A stretch of DNA of 64,000 bases, taken from positions 186,001 through 250,000 of the forward strand of contig JAEMWC010000131.1 in assembly GCA_016490735.1 (NCBI GenBank), in the 5' to 3' direction. The translations under genes were made by a program, and so were the position numbers. This DNA is from Pachyseris speciosa. Taxonomy: Eukaryota > Cnidaria > Anthozoa > Scleractinia > Pachyseridae. Shown piece after piece: positions 45,301 through 57,710 of the stretch. Each line of letters starts with the position of its first letter. Within the stretch, counting starts at the first letter, position 1. The notes under the pieces are model-generated. The model saw nothing but the letters and a program-made list of their open reading frames with translations, made no database searches and was not told where the DNA came from.

Positions 45301-47535
45301 AACTCCTTTTGTTCTTTATTCCACAAAGGAAGGAAACGTCATATCTGTTATGGTAAAGAAAATAACGCGATTGTTCCATTATTCAATTTTACGAGATTAT
45401 TGCAAACTTTTTTTTCTGCCTTGTTATGAGTGATGCTCACGCGGATAGTTTATACTGTAAATAGTTATTAAAATACTGTTTGCTTCCTAACTGTATCACA
45501 CGCATCAGCACCTCTAAGGGCGGGACCTAGCAGATCCCATTCAAGTCGCATTCCTTCTCGTACGGTCTACCGTCGTGTCACAGATACCAAACTGATTAAC
45601 TCTTTTGTAAAGAAACTTATTCCTGTTCTTCAATCAAAGTTATTCTGACCAAATCCCCAGGAGTGTCATTCAGCAATTAAGCTGGCGTTAAATATGCAAA
45701 ACAGGAATGTACTCTGGCAGGCATAAGACGGTTAAGAGCAATATTGTTCTAAGCTTCTATTGTTCCTCTGATCTTGCCGACAGTTAGTTTCTTCACGATC
45801 ACGGTTGAGTCTTCAATGAAGCCATCCAAGTCAACAATCATTTCTAATTGATAACGCAAGGGTAAACCCCAAGAAAAGTTGGCAGTGGAAGGCGGAAGAA
45901 TCCCTTGACCACAAAGACAGTGTTTGGATTTTTACGTTTAATCTTCCTTATTTTTCGTTTATTTTTTTATTCTTGCTAAGTCGATAAAGTGCGTTCCAGA
46001 ACATAAATTGCGCAAAAGATAACAAATCTTTATTTGCCGAGGGCAGAAACTTCATATCTTTCTGCAACATGAAGCCATGTTTTGTTAAATTTCTACTTAA
46101 TCACACGATAGAGGAAACTCTTAAAAGATATCTCATTTATACCCCATCCAACGTCCTCGCCACAAAATTGTTTGGTATTGAACACAAGACGTTGAAAAGG
46201 ATCGATTTCGGCCGCTGAAATGACTAGTTCTCCAGCACCGACGGACAAAAATCAAACTCGAATTTATGATAAGGTTTATCTCGCTCAGAGGTTTCCGCCG
46301 TGTAAGAAAGCGTGCCAACGTATCAGCTCTCGGATAGTCCCCTGCCTCTACTTGGAAAACGAGAGTTCCGGATATATGTCATTGCGGTTTTCTGGTTGAA
46401 ACGGCGAAAGTTTAGCTTGCACGAGCGCCTAGCGCCAGTGAGAACTTTCCAATACTATTATTAGATAACTCAAAAAAGAAAAAATTAAGAAAAAAAAAAA
46501 AAAAAGAAAAGAAAAGAGAGAAGGTAGGGAAACACAAGAAATGGAAAACAATGGTACTTTTTTGTTTGATTAGTGGTACTCCCGGGGTGGTACGCCCCTT
46601 GCGTATGAACGAAGCAAGCACTGACATGTTTTGTTTATTTTGGGTTTTTATTATGAATCCTTCTCAAAAAGCACCAGTCTCCTTGAAACCGTGAAATGTA
46701 AACCTAGACAGGTAGAGCCTTTTGCACAGAGCGTAGGCCACTTTTCTTCAATCGGAGACTGGAAAGTTTGCTGTGATGTTCAGTCGAACTTTTAATCCCA
46801 CCAATTGACGGGGCGATCTTCACGAAACATTTGGCCAAAGATCAGTCTTAGTCGGCTCTACAAGCTGCTATTGATTTGTGTTTCGACTGTGTTCGATGTG
46901 TCAAGTGGCAGTTCTTGGCATACAACACACCGTATCTTACTGTACGAGCATATCACTGGTCACGGCTAACTTGTAACTTCAGATACTTAATCAATGAAAC
47001 AGATCGACGTTTTCATATGTGAAGCCGGGGGGCCGCAAACTAAAGTTGATTTACATACGTTTCCACTAACTGTTGAAATAAGCCGGGAGTTTGACAAGCG
47101 AGTACGTATTGCCATCAAATTGAAAGAAGAATCGGTCATGCAGTTTTACAATTATTTTACTTTGCTGATATCAACTTGAATGAAACTAAAAACTATTATT
47201 TTTCAGCGTAACATTCTTATCAATGTAAATCTTGATTGAAACTATCAGCGTTGCGAGTGACATTTTCAAGCGGGATTATTGAACCGATAAAGGGGAGATA
47301 TCGAGCCCAAACAAAAACACGAGTCAGTGCATCAGCCAGAAATATATCTGAATTATTAAACTACTGAAATTTAAAACTGTGCAGGAGGCTGATTACGCAT
47401 TAACAGCAGCAAAATAAAGATTGAAGGAAAAAATTCGTCCAAACGTGCGAGCAATGCAAAAACTTTATTCCTAATTACACACAGGTATGTCTTTAATTTT
47501 ATCGTTTTTAAGCTGTTACATATTGAACAATCATC
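42400..47535. other. No gene recognised upstream of gene D
   Basis: Contains a G-run at 43407-43423 and poly-A tracts near 45136 and 46490. The frame 42999-43301 ends in DYTARLEGRVNFSL and may be a gene fragment, but I cannot assign it. No tRNA-like or domain signal was seen otherwise. Confidence 0.35.
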
Positions 47536-47581
47536 TGTGCATACTTTAGTTCCAGGTTCCCGGTTACTTCTTGAGAAGAAA

Positions 47582-50500
47582 ATGGCGCGAAACGGCGTGG
47601 CGTTTGCTGGTCATTTTCCCGCCAAGAACCAGGCACCTCACCAAAGCAACGCACCCACTGGAAGACGATTCACTTTCACATACGACGACTTGTATAACTG
47701 TTTATACCGACATAATGAACCACAACTCATCGATATTGAGGCATTTAAAGCACACAGGAAGGCAAGTCAAACTGAAGGAGACAGATCTAAAGAAGCCACA
47801 AGTAAGTGAACAGTAAAAATGACACTCAGATAGTCCCAATTCTCGTTTTGGCGATGTGGTTGCGTGCAAAGTCTGTAACGCTATTTTAATTGATTTTTCA
47901 TTTGGGACAGGGGTCAACTTTTTGCAGATTATTGTCTTTTCATTCACCGTTTTACCGCCACTAGCGATTCCTTTAAGATTAAAACTCATCTGGATTTCTT
48001 TTACGTACAGGATGTTTCTAACTAAGAAGAGATCAAAAAAGACATATAAAATATATAGAACGAAACAAAAACAAATTTGCAAGCCTTGGGGGCATGCATT
48101 CCAACCGCTGGTAGATTGGGAATACATGTATTTGTATTAAAAACTAATTTTCCGGTTTCAAAAGAAAAAGGAAGTGAACTTTGTCATGTATCTCTCCCAG
48201 AAGACATTCAGGAAGACCTCCCAGTGTTTCTGTTTTTATGGGTGAAGGAGGAGTGAACTAAGCACATCAGGAAAAAGGCAGGGATCTTTGAATGAGCAGA
48301 AAAAGAAGTGATTTTGCGGATGTGGTTAAAAATAGATCTTAGTTTAATCTGTCCATCTTAGACAAGCACGAGAAAGGTCAGAAACACTTTGTCTTTTTCT
48401 TCAGGATAATAAATTAATTAATCACTTCCGTTAGACGCTTCTTTTCAATAATACGACCTGAAACATGCAAAACAACAACCAGTGATCAGCATTTTGGAAC
48501 ATTTGCATCTCAGAAATTAAAGCAGAAAATTTCGAGCCAAACAAACGGGCTGACTGAAAGTGTTTACTGTTTCCGCCCACCCGATGGACAACAAAAACCG
48601 ACACAAAGGCTTAACGATTGACCGAGGTCACGAAATTTCCGGTTAACGGAAACTTACAGGGAATTTGTTTTGTCATCAAAGAAAATCCCCACGACGCTGG
48701 GCTCAGATTATGTCCGCATTTTAGAAGCCAGACACAGCAACACATGAAGGAAAGCTTTGTTTGTAAATTTTTGACATTTTTTGTGTACGTGTTTTGATAA
48801 TGGTTTGCCGTATCTCGCTTTCAACCTAAGTCATCGCTGATGGCGGCATCGTTTGATATACCAATGGTTTGGTTTGTGGACCTTGCCCCCTTTTACGCAA
48901 TAAAAGTGCAATTTTTTTAAACCAAGCTCGGGCCCACCCAAGCTAATGAACACCCAGAAGGATGATCATCAAAAACAAGAGAACACGGCGTTTTACTGAC
49001 TTACCTTTATCTGGCGGTTCAGCCTTTTTATAGTTTTGTCTTTTGTCCATACCGTGATGCTAGGATACAATGGACGATCAGAATTTTAAAGTTAAAGACA
49101 TTGAGGAAGATATTAGAAGAAGGGGTGGGGGGCAGGGTGTGTCAGCAAACTCATATCACCGTCACCTCAAGTTTTCTTTTCTTCTTCCCCCCTTACAACA
49201 AGCTTTTGCGAAGTGCCATCCCCGAGGAGATGAGAAGGGAAGCGGGAAGGGCTGCAGTCAAGAGTTGAAAGCTAGAGAAAATGTATGAATGTGTAATATC
49301 AAATATCTTATTACAGCCTTTTCCAGTCACTTTTCAAGGCAAAACGCCATACATTTTGAAACCCCGTTGTATCGGGTCTCAGGAAAAAAACTGTACTTAG
49401 GATCTATCCCATAACAAAACACCCTTGTGATTTCAAGGGTGGTCGTTTACGAGATAGTTAACTGAAGTTCAGTTTCCCCTCTTTTAAACCTGCCAAGAAA
49501 AATAAACCTCCATTTGACACTGTTCAAAATTTCAAGCCATCTTTCAGACAAAAATGTCTCAAAACCAACTCAGTTCGGCCCACATGCAGAAAATATTGTG
49601 ACACCGAGTTAAATTGTCCAAGGCACTATGCGCACTATGCGCCAAGCATTCGAAAATGGCATCCCATGAGAGCAGAATTTGACCTGAACCACTGGGAATT
49701 ATTTGTTGCGATCCAGTGAAGCCGCACCTAAATGGCCCCGTTATTGTGTACTGTACGTTTACAGCCTTGCCATTTTCAATTTACACGCTGAAAGATTTTA
49801 GGATTTTGTTGCGAAACGGAAAGACCGGCCAGTTTTATTTTTGAAACGGATCAAAGGTTAAATTCTTGGTGGGCAGCCAGGGATTCATCTTGTTATTAGA
49901 GCTATAAAACGTATAATCAAACCGAGCGGCTTAGACAAAAACAACTGAAAATAGGCCATGGAATGTTGTCTGATCTTTATCATTTTTGTTCTTGTTTATG
50001 TTTATCGAATTATTGATTTTTGCAAGCTGCCTGATAAACGAGGTAAGATACGCTACTGAACAGAGGAAAATACTTTCTTTCCTTATTAATTCAAAACATT
50101 CATTCTTCCTAGAATGAAAAGTGTGTAATTACTGCGGCTCATGAGAGATTTCGCGCCAATTCTACCGTACTGTGACAAATTTGGCTTAGTTGTGGTTGAC
50201 GGGTACTTCTATGGTAAAAATAAAACCTCAGGGCAGCTGCATATGAGTTATGTATGGGACACCGTGTCATTTCATAAGCGTGCTAATGTCCATGTTAATG
50301 AATGGGAAAAGATGAGACAGGTTTGCCTGGGTTATACTGAAAAATATTGAAAGCGCAAACAGTCCTACACGGACGTAGCCTGCATTGCAGGCGTATTTTG
50401 TGAGGCGAGCGCATTTTTTTAGAAACCGAGAAATATTGGGGAGAGTACAAACTAAGAATTATGGGGAAGGGTATTAGGGTGAAAACAGTATCCCTCCACC

Positions 50501-53228
50501 CCGCCCCAGCTCCTTGCGTTTTACTGAAATTCAACATGGCGCCGCTTACCCACGCGCCCATCGAAAACGCCTGAACTGCAGGCTAACACGGACGAGTATA
50601 TCAAAATGTAAATACCAGTGATTGAAATGTTCCTATAAAAAAATAACATCGGTTTATTTTTACTAGATTGTGATGCTTGCCGCTCAAAACAAGGCGATTG
50701 TCCAGTTCACAAAACTCCCCACTCTTCAAGAAAACTAATCATACCGGGACAAAACGAGCCAGTCAAGTTTAGTTACGCGATAGCCTCGTTTCCAGAAGAA
50801 GTTCAGCTGTGTGTGTCGAGTATTCCTGGTGCCGGCTGCGGAGTCTGCGCAAAGCAGCACATTCCTGTGGGCACGTGGATTGGTCCTTACGAGGGCAAGC
50901 GTGTCAAACGCGATGATATCAAACCCAACACGGACACTTCTTATATGTGGGAGGTACGCTCAGTCTGGGTAACAACAATTAGTTAATTCCACTTTCATCT
51001 AATCTGCATTCACTTCAAATCCATTATGATATTACTGAACCTCACAAATGGATGCTGTAATTGCTCACTTCTCGGCACAGATTAGGGTGGCATAAGGGAT
51101 AAACACAGATGTATCTCGATTATTTTCTTATACGTTGTTATTATTGCCTCCCTGTCAGTTTGATGATGTGGTAAAGGGAAATAGTTGTTACTTTAAGAAA
51201 GAACACACAAACAAGGCATGTTTCGTATGAAACCTCACCAATCGTCAGTTAAGAAGCGAGACCAGTTTGAGCACACAAAGCTATTTTATGTTAGGGAAAA
51301 CTAGTTATAATTAGCGATCATATTTCGACATTTCCACGCCCCGCGACTGAGTACATAAAGCCAATAATATCTTATTCTTCCTGATTTAAATGACAACAGA
51401 AAAAATATTTATTCACTTTTTTACTGCACCTTCTTTCCATGGAAAGAGTTTAACACGACAACCACAACTCAAGGGGTTAACTCCAAGTATTAATCATAAT
51501 ACTAATTTACGTACGTCTATGCTACGTTTAGATTTATCAAGATGGAAAACTTTCTCACTACCTCGATGCAAGTGACGAAAACACATCTAGCTGGATGCGC
51601 TTTATACGCTGCGCGCGCTACAGAGAGGAACAGAACCTGTTCTCCTTTCAATATTGCGGTAACATCTACTATCGAGCCTTCCGGGAGATTTCCGTAGGAG
51701 CAGAGCTGCTCGTGTGGTATGATGAAAAATATCCGCAGGATATGGGAATCCCATTGGAGGTGCAAGACATGGCGCTTGTAGACCCCAACGGTACGTCAAA
51801 ACGGTGACGAAGCAACTTAGTTTAGGTAATTGAAAGCCTTGTTTTAAGAAGCTTTGTTGTTAACCCAACCCACTGCATAATGACTTATTCTGTCTCAGAG
51901 TGCTTTTCAATTGAGTGTCGTAAAACCAAACCAAGGTAATTGCTCTGACCAGTCACAACAGACGCCAGCAGCTTAACGAGCCAATCAGAGTACGAAGCAA
52001 TTACATGTAGCTGGCACCAAGCACGGGAAAATGCGCGCGTGCAAGTCGCGATTGGTTTTGGTTTTGCTTCTCATTGGTTGAGAAAGTGGCGCGAGTTTTG
52101 CTTGCCAATCACAGAGCGAAGCAATGCAAAACCAAACCAAACACAATTTAGTTTCGATGCTCAATTGAAAATTACTCTGAGTGTTTACATGAATGGCTTT
52201 GAAATAGGTGTAATAAAGTTTACTCTGAAGGAAAGCCCTTTTCTTTCAAAGTAAAGACTATATATAACTTCCTTTGTTCCTCTCCTCCCTTTTATTAGCC
52301 CACAGTTGAGTACACACAAAACAATACGAAAGCCATCGCTTTGGCTGACTACCATTTATTTGAAAATCACAAACAAGAAAAAACATTGGCTTGGCATCTG
52401 TTGAGAAAGCGCTTGTGCAAAACTTTTTTGATATTTCCTTTACGTGGAAAGAAAATAATTTTACTGACTTCCTTTTTAGGCACTAGGCTTCTACAAGAGG
52501 TACTAGCAGCTCAAGGTCAAGTTCAACCCACAGAAAGACCAATAAACACGCCCCAACTTCCTGTTCCTGTTTCAACTCAACCAGTAGCTACTACACACGC
52601 CCCCACCAAGCCATCTCCACTAAAGTCACCTAGGTCACGTGAAAATGTAAATATGCCAGATAGAGCTCCACCCGCCGCTCCCAAAGACACGCACCTGGTG
52701 TGGCACATTAGCGCTCCAAAACCCGTTGTCTCTGTTAGCGCTGTGCCTAACGGGGACAATTTTGTTTACGCGGGGCGAGCCCGTCACAATTCAGAATCAG
52801 CTGTCCCATTGAACGAAGAGCGTATTTTAATCGAAGATTATGACGACGACAAGAGGTTTAACTTGTCTGAAGGCGGTGAGATAAGCCTGATGAAATGCGG
52901 TCAATGTAACCAGTCATTTGCCCAGAAAAACATGCTCCAGGTGCACGTATGCCCACGCATGCCCAGAAGACCTTATACGTGCAACTACTGCTCGGAGTCT
53001 TTCTCTTTACCAAACGAACTGCGCACGCACGTTGTGACGCATGCTAATGATAAACCATTCAAGTGCGGCTACTGTTCGCGCACATTTGCTGGAGCGACAA
53101 CGCTGAACAATCATATTCGTACTCACACAGGAGAAAGACCATTCCTCTGTGAGAAATGTGGCAAAACATTTACACAGGCATCCCAACTCAGCAAACATCA
53201 ACGAATACCACACGAATGCACGTTTTGA
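47582..53228 (+). CDS. PRDM-like protein with zinc knuckle, PR/SET and four C2H2 fingers (gene D)
   Basis: Exons 47582-47801, 50667-50953, 51532-51790 and 52480-53228 join to 504 residues (phases 1, 0, 1). Exon 1 ends the shared motif [13 protein letters not shown]. Exon 2 opens with a knuckle, C75-x2-C78-x6-C85-x2-H88, much like the one before the PR domain of PRDM7/9/11. The PR domain (about 115-250) has [24 protein letters not shown] and [11 protein letters not shown] Pro/Thr-rich linker leads to four fingers; finger 1 ends H-x-C, and fingers 3-4 are linked by TGERP. It looks like the least altered member of the cluster. Arg replaces the SET Asn, as in A and B. The probable role is nuclear, sequence-specific regulation. 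An in-frame GTG lies upstream of the chosen ATG, but the ATG is more likely. Confidence 0.9.
47802..50366. other. Gene D intron 1, left part
   Basis: I see no repeats of note. The small frames 47856-48140 and 49070-49288 have no recognisable domain. Confidence 0.4.
50367..50594. mobile_element. 210-bp MITE with perfect 9-bp target duplication
   Basis: The element at 50376-50585 has TAGCCTGCATTGCAGGCG-type inverted ends and is flanked on both sides by ACACGGACG. It ends 72 bp before the second target copy is passed by gene D exon 2 (50667). Its ends resemble the foldback at 164-246. Confidence 0.88.
51896..52179. repeat. Foldback MITE in gene D intron 3
   Basis: CAGAGTGCTTTTCAATTGAG and its near complement are inverted. 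Inside are paired AAAACCAAACCAA blocks and several CCAAT/ATTGG words. Confidence 0.75.
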
Positions 53229-53235
53229 AATCTCA

Positions 53236-53733
53236 CGGAGCAACGAGGACGGCAACGGCAACGAGAACGCCACTAAACAATGGGATTAATGAACAAAAAC
53301 AATCGCCCTGCACGTGCGTCTTGCATTTTGGTACATTTCTTTGCCGTCCTCTGCAAAACAACAGAGCTTAAGCAACGACGACGGCAACGGCAACGAGAAC
53401 GCCACAAAACAATAGGCTTGATTAGAAAAAACAATTAATCGCTCTGCACGTGCGTTTTACATCTTGGTACATTTCTTTGCCGTCCTCTGCAAAACAACAA
53501 CGTGAAATGACCAAAATGTTATATTTTCTTGACAACGTGAGCGCATGACGACAAATGTTTCTTTGTTTTTCCTTACTTTAACGTCGTTCATAGTAATTTA
53601 GTTCCTGGACATTTCGCCAGCATTTTCCAAGTTAAAGAAATTGGAATCATCGCGAAAGAGTTACAGAAACGAGAACTTATATTTTGAAATGACGTTTTCG
53701 TTGTCGTCGCCGTCGTAGTTGCTAAAGGTCCCT
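53236..53733. repeat. Element with internal 125-bp direct duplication, directly after gene D
   Basis: GACGGCAACGGCAACGAGAA occurs at about 53251 and 53382. Each is followed by CTGCACGTGCG and TTTCTTTGCCGTCCTCTGCA. The right end reads CGTCGTAGTTGCTAAAGGTC. It begins within about 10 bp of the gene D stop codon, so it probably forms the 3' UTR. Confidence 0.75.
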
Positions 53734-53746
53734 AATCATAGATGTA

Positions 53747-54145
53747 GACCGTATTCATAAGTAGCTGCATTATTTTGCATTTTTTATTTGATTTTCATGG
53801 AAATTGGTAACATCGAGTAAAAAAGGCACGACAATTTCTGTCACTGAACGAATCTGTGAATCAGTATCTTGAAAAAGGATACTCTATAAACTAGTCTTGC
53901 CTTCTCAGGCTACAGAATTATTTGAGAATATCGCAGAGGTCGTGGGTTCGAGTCCCGTACAAGCCTGAATTTGTTTCAGGCTCTATTTTCACTACTGCTT
54001 AAGTAGTGTTCATAACTGCGAGAATCAGTCACATATTTAATATAGAATTATTCCTCGTTTGACGTGATTAGTTTCGCTTTGCTTTTATAAATCATTCGTT
54101 TTCAACGAAAAAGAAAGAAAAGCTGCTTATGAATATGGTCTTTAA
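53747..54145. repeat. Foldback MITE with nested SINE
   Basis: AGACCGTATTCATAAGTAGC and the near complement of it at about 54120-54143 are the ends. Nested inside, 53929-54042 is a partial copy of the tRNA-derived SINE at 3069, from the anticodon arm on. Confidence 0.7.
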
Positions 54146-54196
54146 GCAAACTCAACAATGACAATTCAAGCCTCTTAAAAATGTGTTTTCAGTAAC

Positions 54197-54947
54197 TAAA
54201 GCCTGGTTTCCATATGATCGCAGACGATCGCAGATCACAAACGATCACAAAGAGCGCTGTTTCCATATGATTGCAAACGATCGCAAAGCAAAGTTGAGTT
54301 TTTGCATACATTTCGGTCAAAGGAAACTATCAAAAGTACGGCCTGTGGACAATGGGCAGGTTCATTTTATCGAGACTCTAAAATTTTAAATGAACAGAAT
54401 ATCGTCCCGATCCAGCTGGTAGCATTTTCGTTCGCTACGGAAATTTTTTTCTTCTCATCTGCCGCACATATCTTGAATTTCTGTCCAACTTTTGCCCAGC
54501 TGTTTGTCTTTTTGCTTTTATCCTTAAAGTCTTCACTATTTCGGTTAGTAATTTCTCATTACTAACGCTGCCGTGTTCGTTCTTGACCACGCGTTGCAAC
54601 AAACAGACGCGCAAGCTTTGTTTCTAGGAAACAGGGCTTTGAATTCGGTATATTGTTACTTCATTAATCGTAAACTGCGTTACAAGCAGTCTGGCAAAGT
54701 CCCCTGGCCAGTTTTGTAATGCGCATTTGGTTATTTGATGTGCAATAGAAATAGGAACGTGTTTCGATCGCAGAACTTTGGTTTACATATGATCGCACGA
54801 TCGCAGAAGATAGAATATCTTCTGCGAATCGTCCCCGAACACGATCGCAGGATCGCAAACGATCGCAGAAGTGTGCTTCCATATGATAAGATCGCAGACT
54901 GACTTTTTGCGATCTACGATCGTCTGCGATCATATAGAAACGCTTAA
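54197..54947. mobile_element. MITE with subterminal GATCGCA/CGATCG repeats
   Basis: Both ends contain TTTC[C/T]ATATGATCGCAGA-type sequence in inverted orientation. GATCGCA and CGATCGC words are packed near both ends on both strands, the usual layout of transposase-binding subterminal repeats. Confidence 0.75.
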
Positions 54948-56015
54948 ATGTCCGTCCCGATATGGTAGCTGCTGTACTTTTCAGGGAACAACATCGCTCG
55001 CTTTAATTACTAAAAGTTCAAAACTAGCTGTTTCCAAAAGCGAAGAGCCGTCGCGCGTCTTGTTATCCGCTATACGTTGTAAGGAATGTGGGGGCCGAGG
55101 TGATGCATTAACTGAGCCCACACTGATCAGTTTTTGGTCAGAGCCGTTGCTAAGCAATATGACGTCCATTGGACTATCACAAACTTGTTATGCGCTTCAC
55201 TGCCGCAAACTCTACGTATTGATGCAAGGTGTGCTATAGGGCTCGTTGTTGGTCAAACTTGACTTTCAGTTAAGGTGAATAATCTATAAATAACCAAGGG
55301 ATCATAATTTGAGAGAACGAATCCCCAAGGTCTATGATATTTTTTTAAAAATCTAATTTTGTATTTCCAAAGTGAGTGATTTAATGTGAAGCTATTTTGT
55401 CAATACATGACGCAATATGGAAGTCGTCTGTGAAAATTGACCACCGCCGAAATGACCTAGTTGAAGATTAGCTCTCTCACCTCATTTTCTCTCGAAATAA
55501 CTCAATGACAGAAGTCAGTGGAGGTGACATTCCTCTTTAGCTTTCAATTTCTCGTTTTTCACAGTAATGAAACGACGAATGGTTTTCTCAAATCAGAAAC
55601 ATTCGACCGTATTTTACACTTAAACTACGGACGACGCTGTAAGCGTGTCTTTGTAAAGAATGAAAACAAGATACCTTGTAATTTAATAAACGCCTAGTTT
55701 AAAATACTACCGTTTCGTGTTTGTTGTCTTTATTTAGAGCAGACAATAGGTAAAGTTAACGATAGATCGATATTCGAAGCAAAAGGAGACAGTGATATGA
55801 GCTTGCATGTAGGCGTGTCTCGCGAGGACACGTGCAGCACGCGAACCCAGACAACCAAAGGTTTGTCGAGGCTAATCCTCAACAATCGTTCTTTTAGGAG
55901 ACCGTTCCAATCTTATTTTTCTTTATCAAATCACAGTATGCCTCGCGCGTGCCTTCTCGCCGTGTGTGTGAAATGTTCTCGAGCCAACCAAGCGGTATAA
56001 TTTGTGACTTAATCC
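54948..56015. other. No gene recognised
   Basis: Several small frames without domains. An AATAAA lies at about 55685, but I cannot tie it to gene D with confidence. Confidence 0.35.
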
Positions 56016-56021
56016 CATCCT

Positions 56022-56078
56022 CGTTCCCAGGGTCTCTCCCTGGAGCGGGAAGAGGAGAGACCCTGGGAACGAGGTTGA
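56022..56078. repeat. Small perfect foldback
   Basis: CCTCGTTCCCAGGGTCTCTC and its exact complement are separated by about 15 bp. It may be a deletion derivative of a larger DNA transposon. Confidence 0.8.
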
Positions 56079-56524
56079 CTCGAATAGTAAGCTGTTATTC
56101 TTTGGAGTTTCTTTCAATTTTATGATGAGACTGTATTTTTCGTTTCGGTTTTTAGGGCATTACAACGCCTTGTAAGACCAAGATGAGAAAGCAGTAAAGG
56201 GTGTGCTACTCAAAATTAAAGTTGAGTTTGTGAGAATTTAAGCTTAAGTGTTAGTGCTTGTGCCCTGGACACCGTTCAAACCGCATAATTGTTCAAGTTG
56301 TTGAGTTTTATTATAGCCGGTTATGTTTACAGACGATGATAATAGCAGCCTACACCTCCTATATGGTGCAGTGAGTCCTGATAAACAAAGCAAACGCTTG
56401 CTTTTGCATCCGGGCAAGAGTGATCAAGGTGATCACTAAGCATAACGAGAAGTGCGTGTGTGTGTGTGTTTTTTTTTTAATTCTTTTGTTCTCCTACCAT
56501 GTTCTATACAGCTAATTTTCTTTT

Positions 56525-56690
56525 TACGGGTACCTCTCTAAGACTGAAGAACATTTCTTTAAGACGGACGTCTAGCGCTGACCCGTGCCGGGTCATCCAT
56601 TCTCGTGTTACTGAAATCCCTGTAAAGCGGACAGCTGTTGCTGGTCCCGACAGTGTCCGTGTTACGTTAGAGAAAGTTGATTGTATATCT
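56525..56690. mobile_element. Remnant of a pogo/Tigger-like DNA element
   Basis: TACCTCTCTAAGACTG and repeated AAGACGGACG / AAAGCGGACAGC words are typical of the ends of pogo/Tigger-type elements (general recall, not searched). No transposase frame remains. Confidence 0.4.
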
Positions 56691-56884
56691 CAAGTTTTTT
56701 TCGTTCTGTGGCCGGGGAATTTAGCTGAATATATTTATTTTTAAAGTTGTTGCACTAGAGTTTCTATGTAGGCAATGCATTGGCTAGATATCAGTTAACA
56801 AGATGTTACATTTACGTTCTTTTAGCTTTATAATTTAGTCTAAATACGGCCCTCAAGTAAAGCAAGGAAATGTGGTTTATATTT

Positions 56885-57125
56885 ATCAACGGAGTTGATA
56901 ATGTAAATTGATCACCGTAAAGAGATTAAAAAAGCTGACGTTTCGAGCGTTAGCCCTTCGTCAGAGCGAATCGAGGAATTGTGGGTTGTTGTACGTTATT
57001 GGTGTATATAAACCATACACAACCCACAATTCCTCGATTCGCTCTGTCGTCTGTCAAAGGGCTAACGCTCGAAACGTCAGCTGTTTGAATCTCTTGAACA
57101 TTATCAACTCCGTTGATAAACCAAA
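56885..57125. mobile_element. Penelope-like terminal foldback with hammerhead core
   Basis: TATCAACGGAGTTGATAATG and its complement are the ends. On minus, 56937-56964 reads CTGACGA, AGGGCTAACGCTC, GAAA, CGTC, with 3-bp pairing (GCT/AGC) outside the core. The plus-strand arm carries the same stem II, but its CUGANGA reads CTGTCAA. A TTGATAAATAAAG tail lies to the right at about 57266. Confidence 0.7.
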
Positions 57126-57710
57126 TTTCGTGTTTCACTCCCCCAATGACGCAGCAGCACCACCTTTATCCTCATGTAAAGCAGTAGTTGTAGTTGTAGA
57201 AAAAAAGTAGTATTTTGATAGATCGGATATGTAATCATGTACTTCATGTAAGTGATGAGAACAATGTTGATAAATAAAGTTATTTGATTTGATTGAGGTT
57301 AACTTCGTCACGACCTAACGAGCGAGCAAAAAATTAATTTGTTTCCTTTAAATTCATTTAACTTCAATAAATATGGAAGAACTCTTATATCCTCGAGCTT
57401 CTTTTCTATCATTAAATTGATAAAGAAATAAGGAAATTTAGTCTTCACAGCGAAACAACTATTTCAAGGAAATACAGCTTTCTTGACCTCGCCCTCCCCT
57501 CCCCTGTCAAAGCTACTTGTCAATTACATGTAAACATAAAGTTAGGATCAAAAATTATCTCTTGGCCTTCAAAAAGAAATAAAATTACAAATTAGAGACT
57601 GCAAAAAGGTAACCTTAACTACTTCGAAGTAAAATTTAGATTTGTGCATTCTATTATTTTACATTTAAAAAATTAAAAAAAATTAAATTAAAATTAAATT
57701 AAGCTTCCTT

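Noticed and set aside
55926..57210. Small frames between D and PAL as genes
   Set aside because: They overlap foldbacks and Penelope-like or Tigger-like remnants, and none shows a protein family signature.
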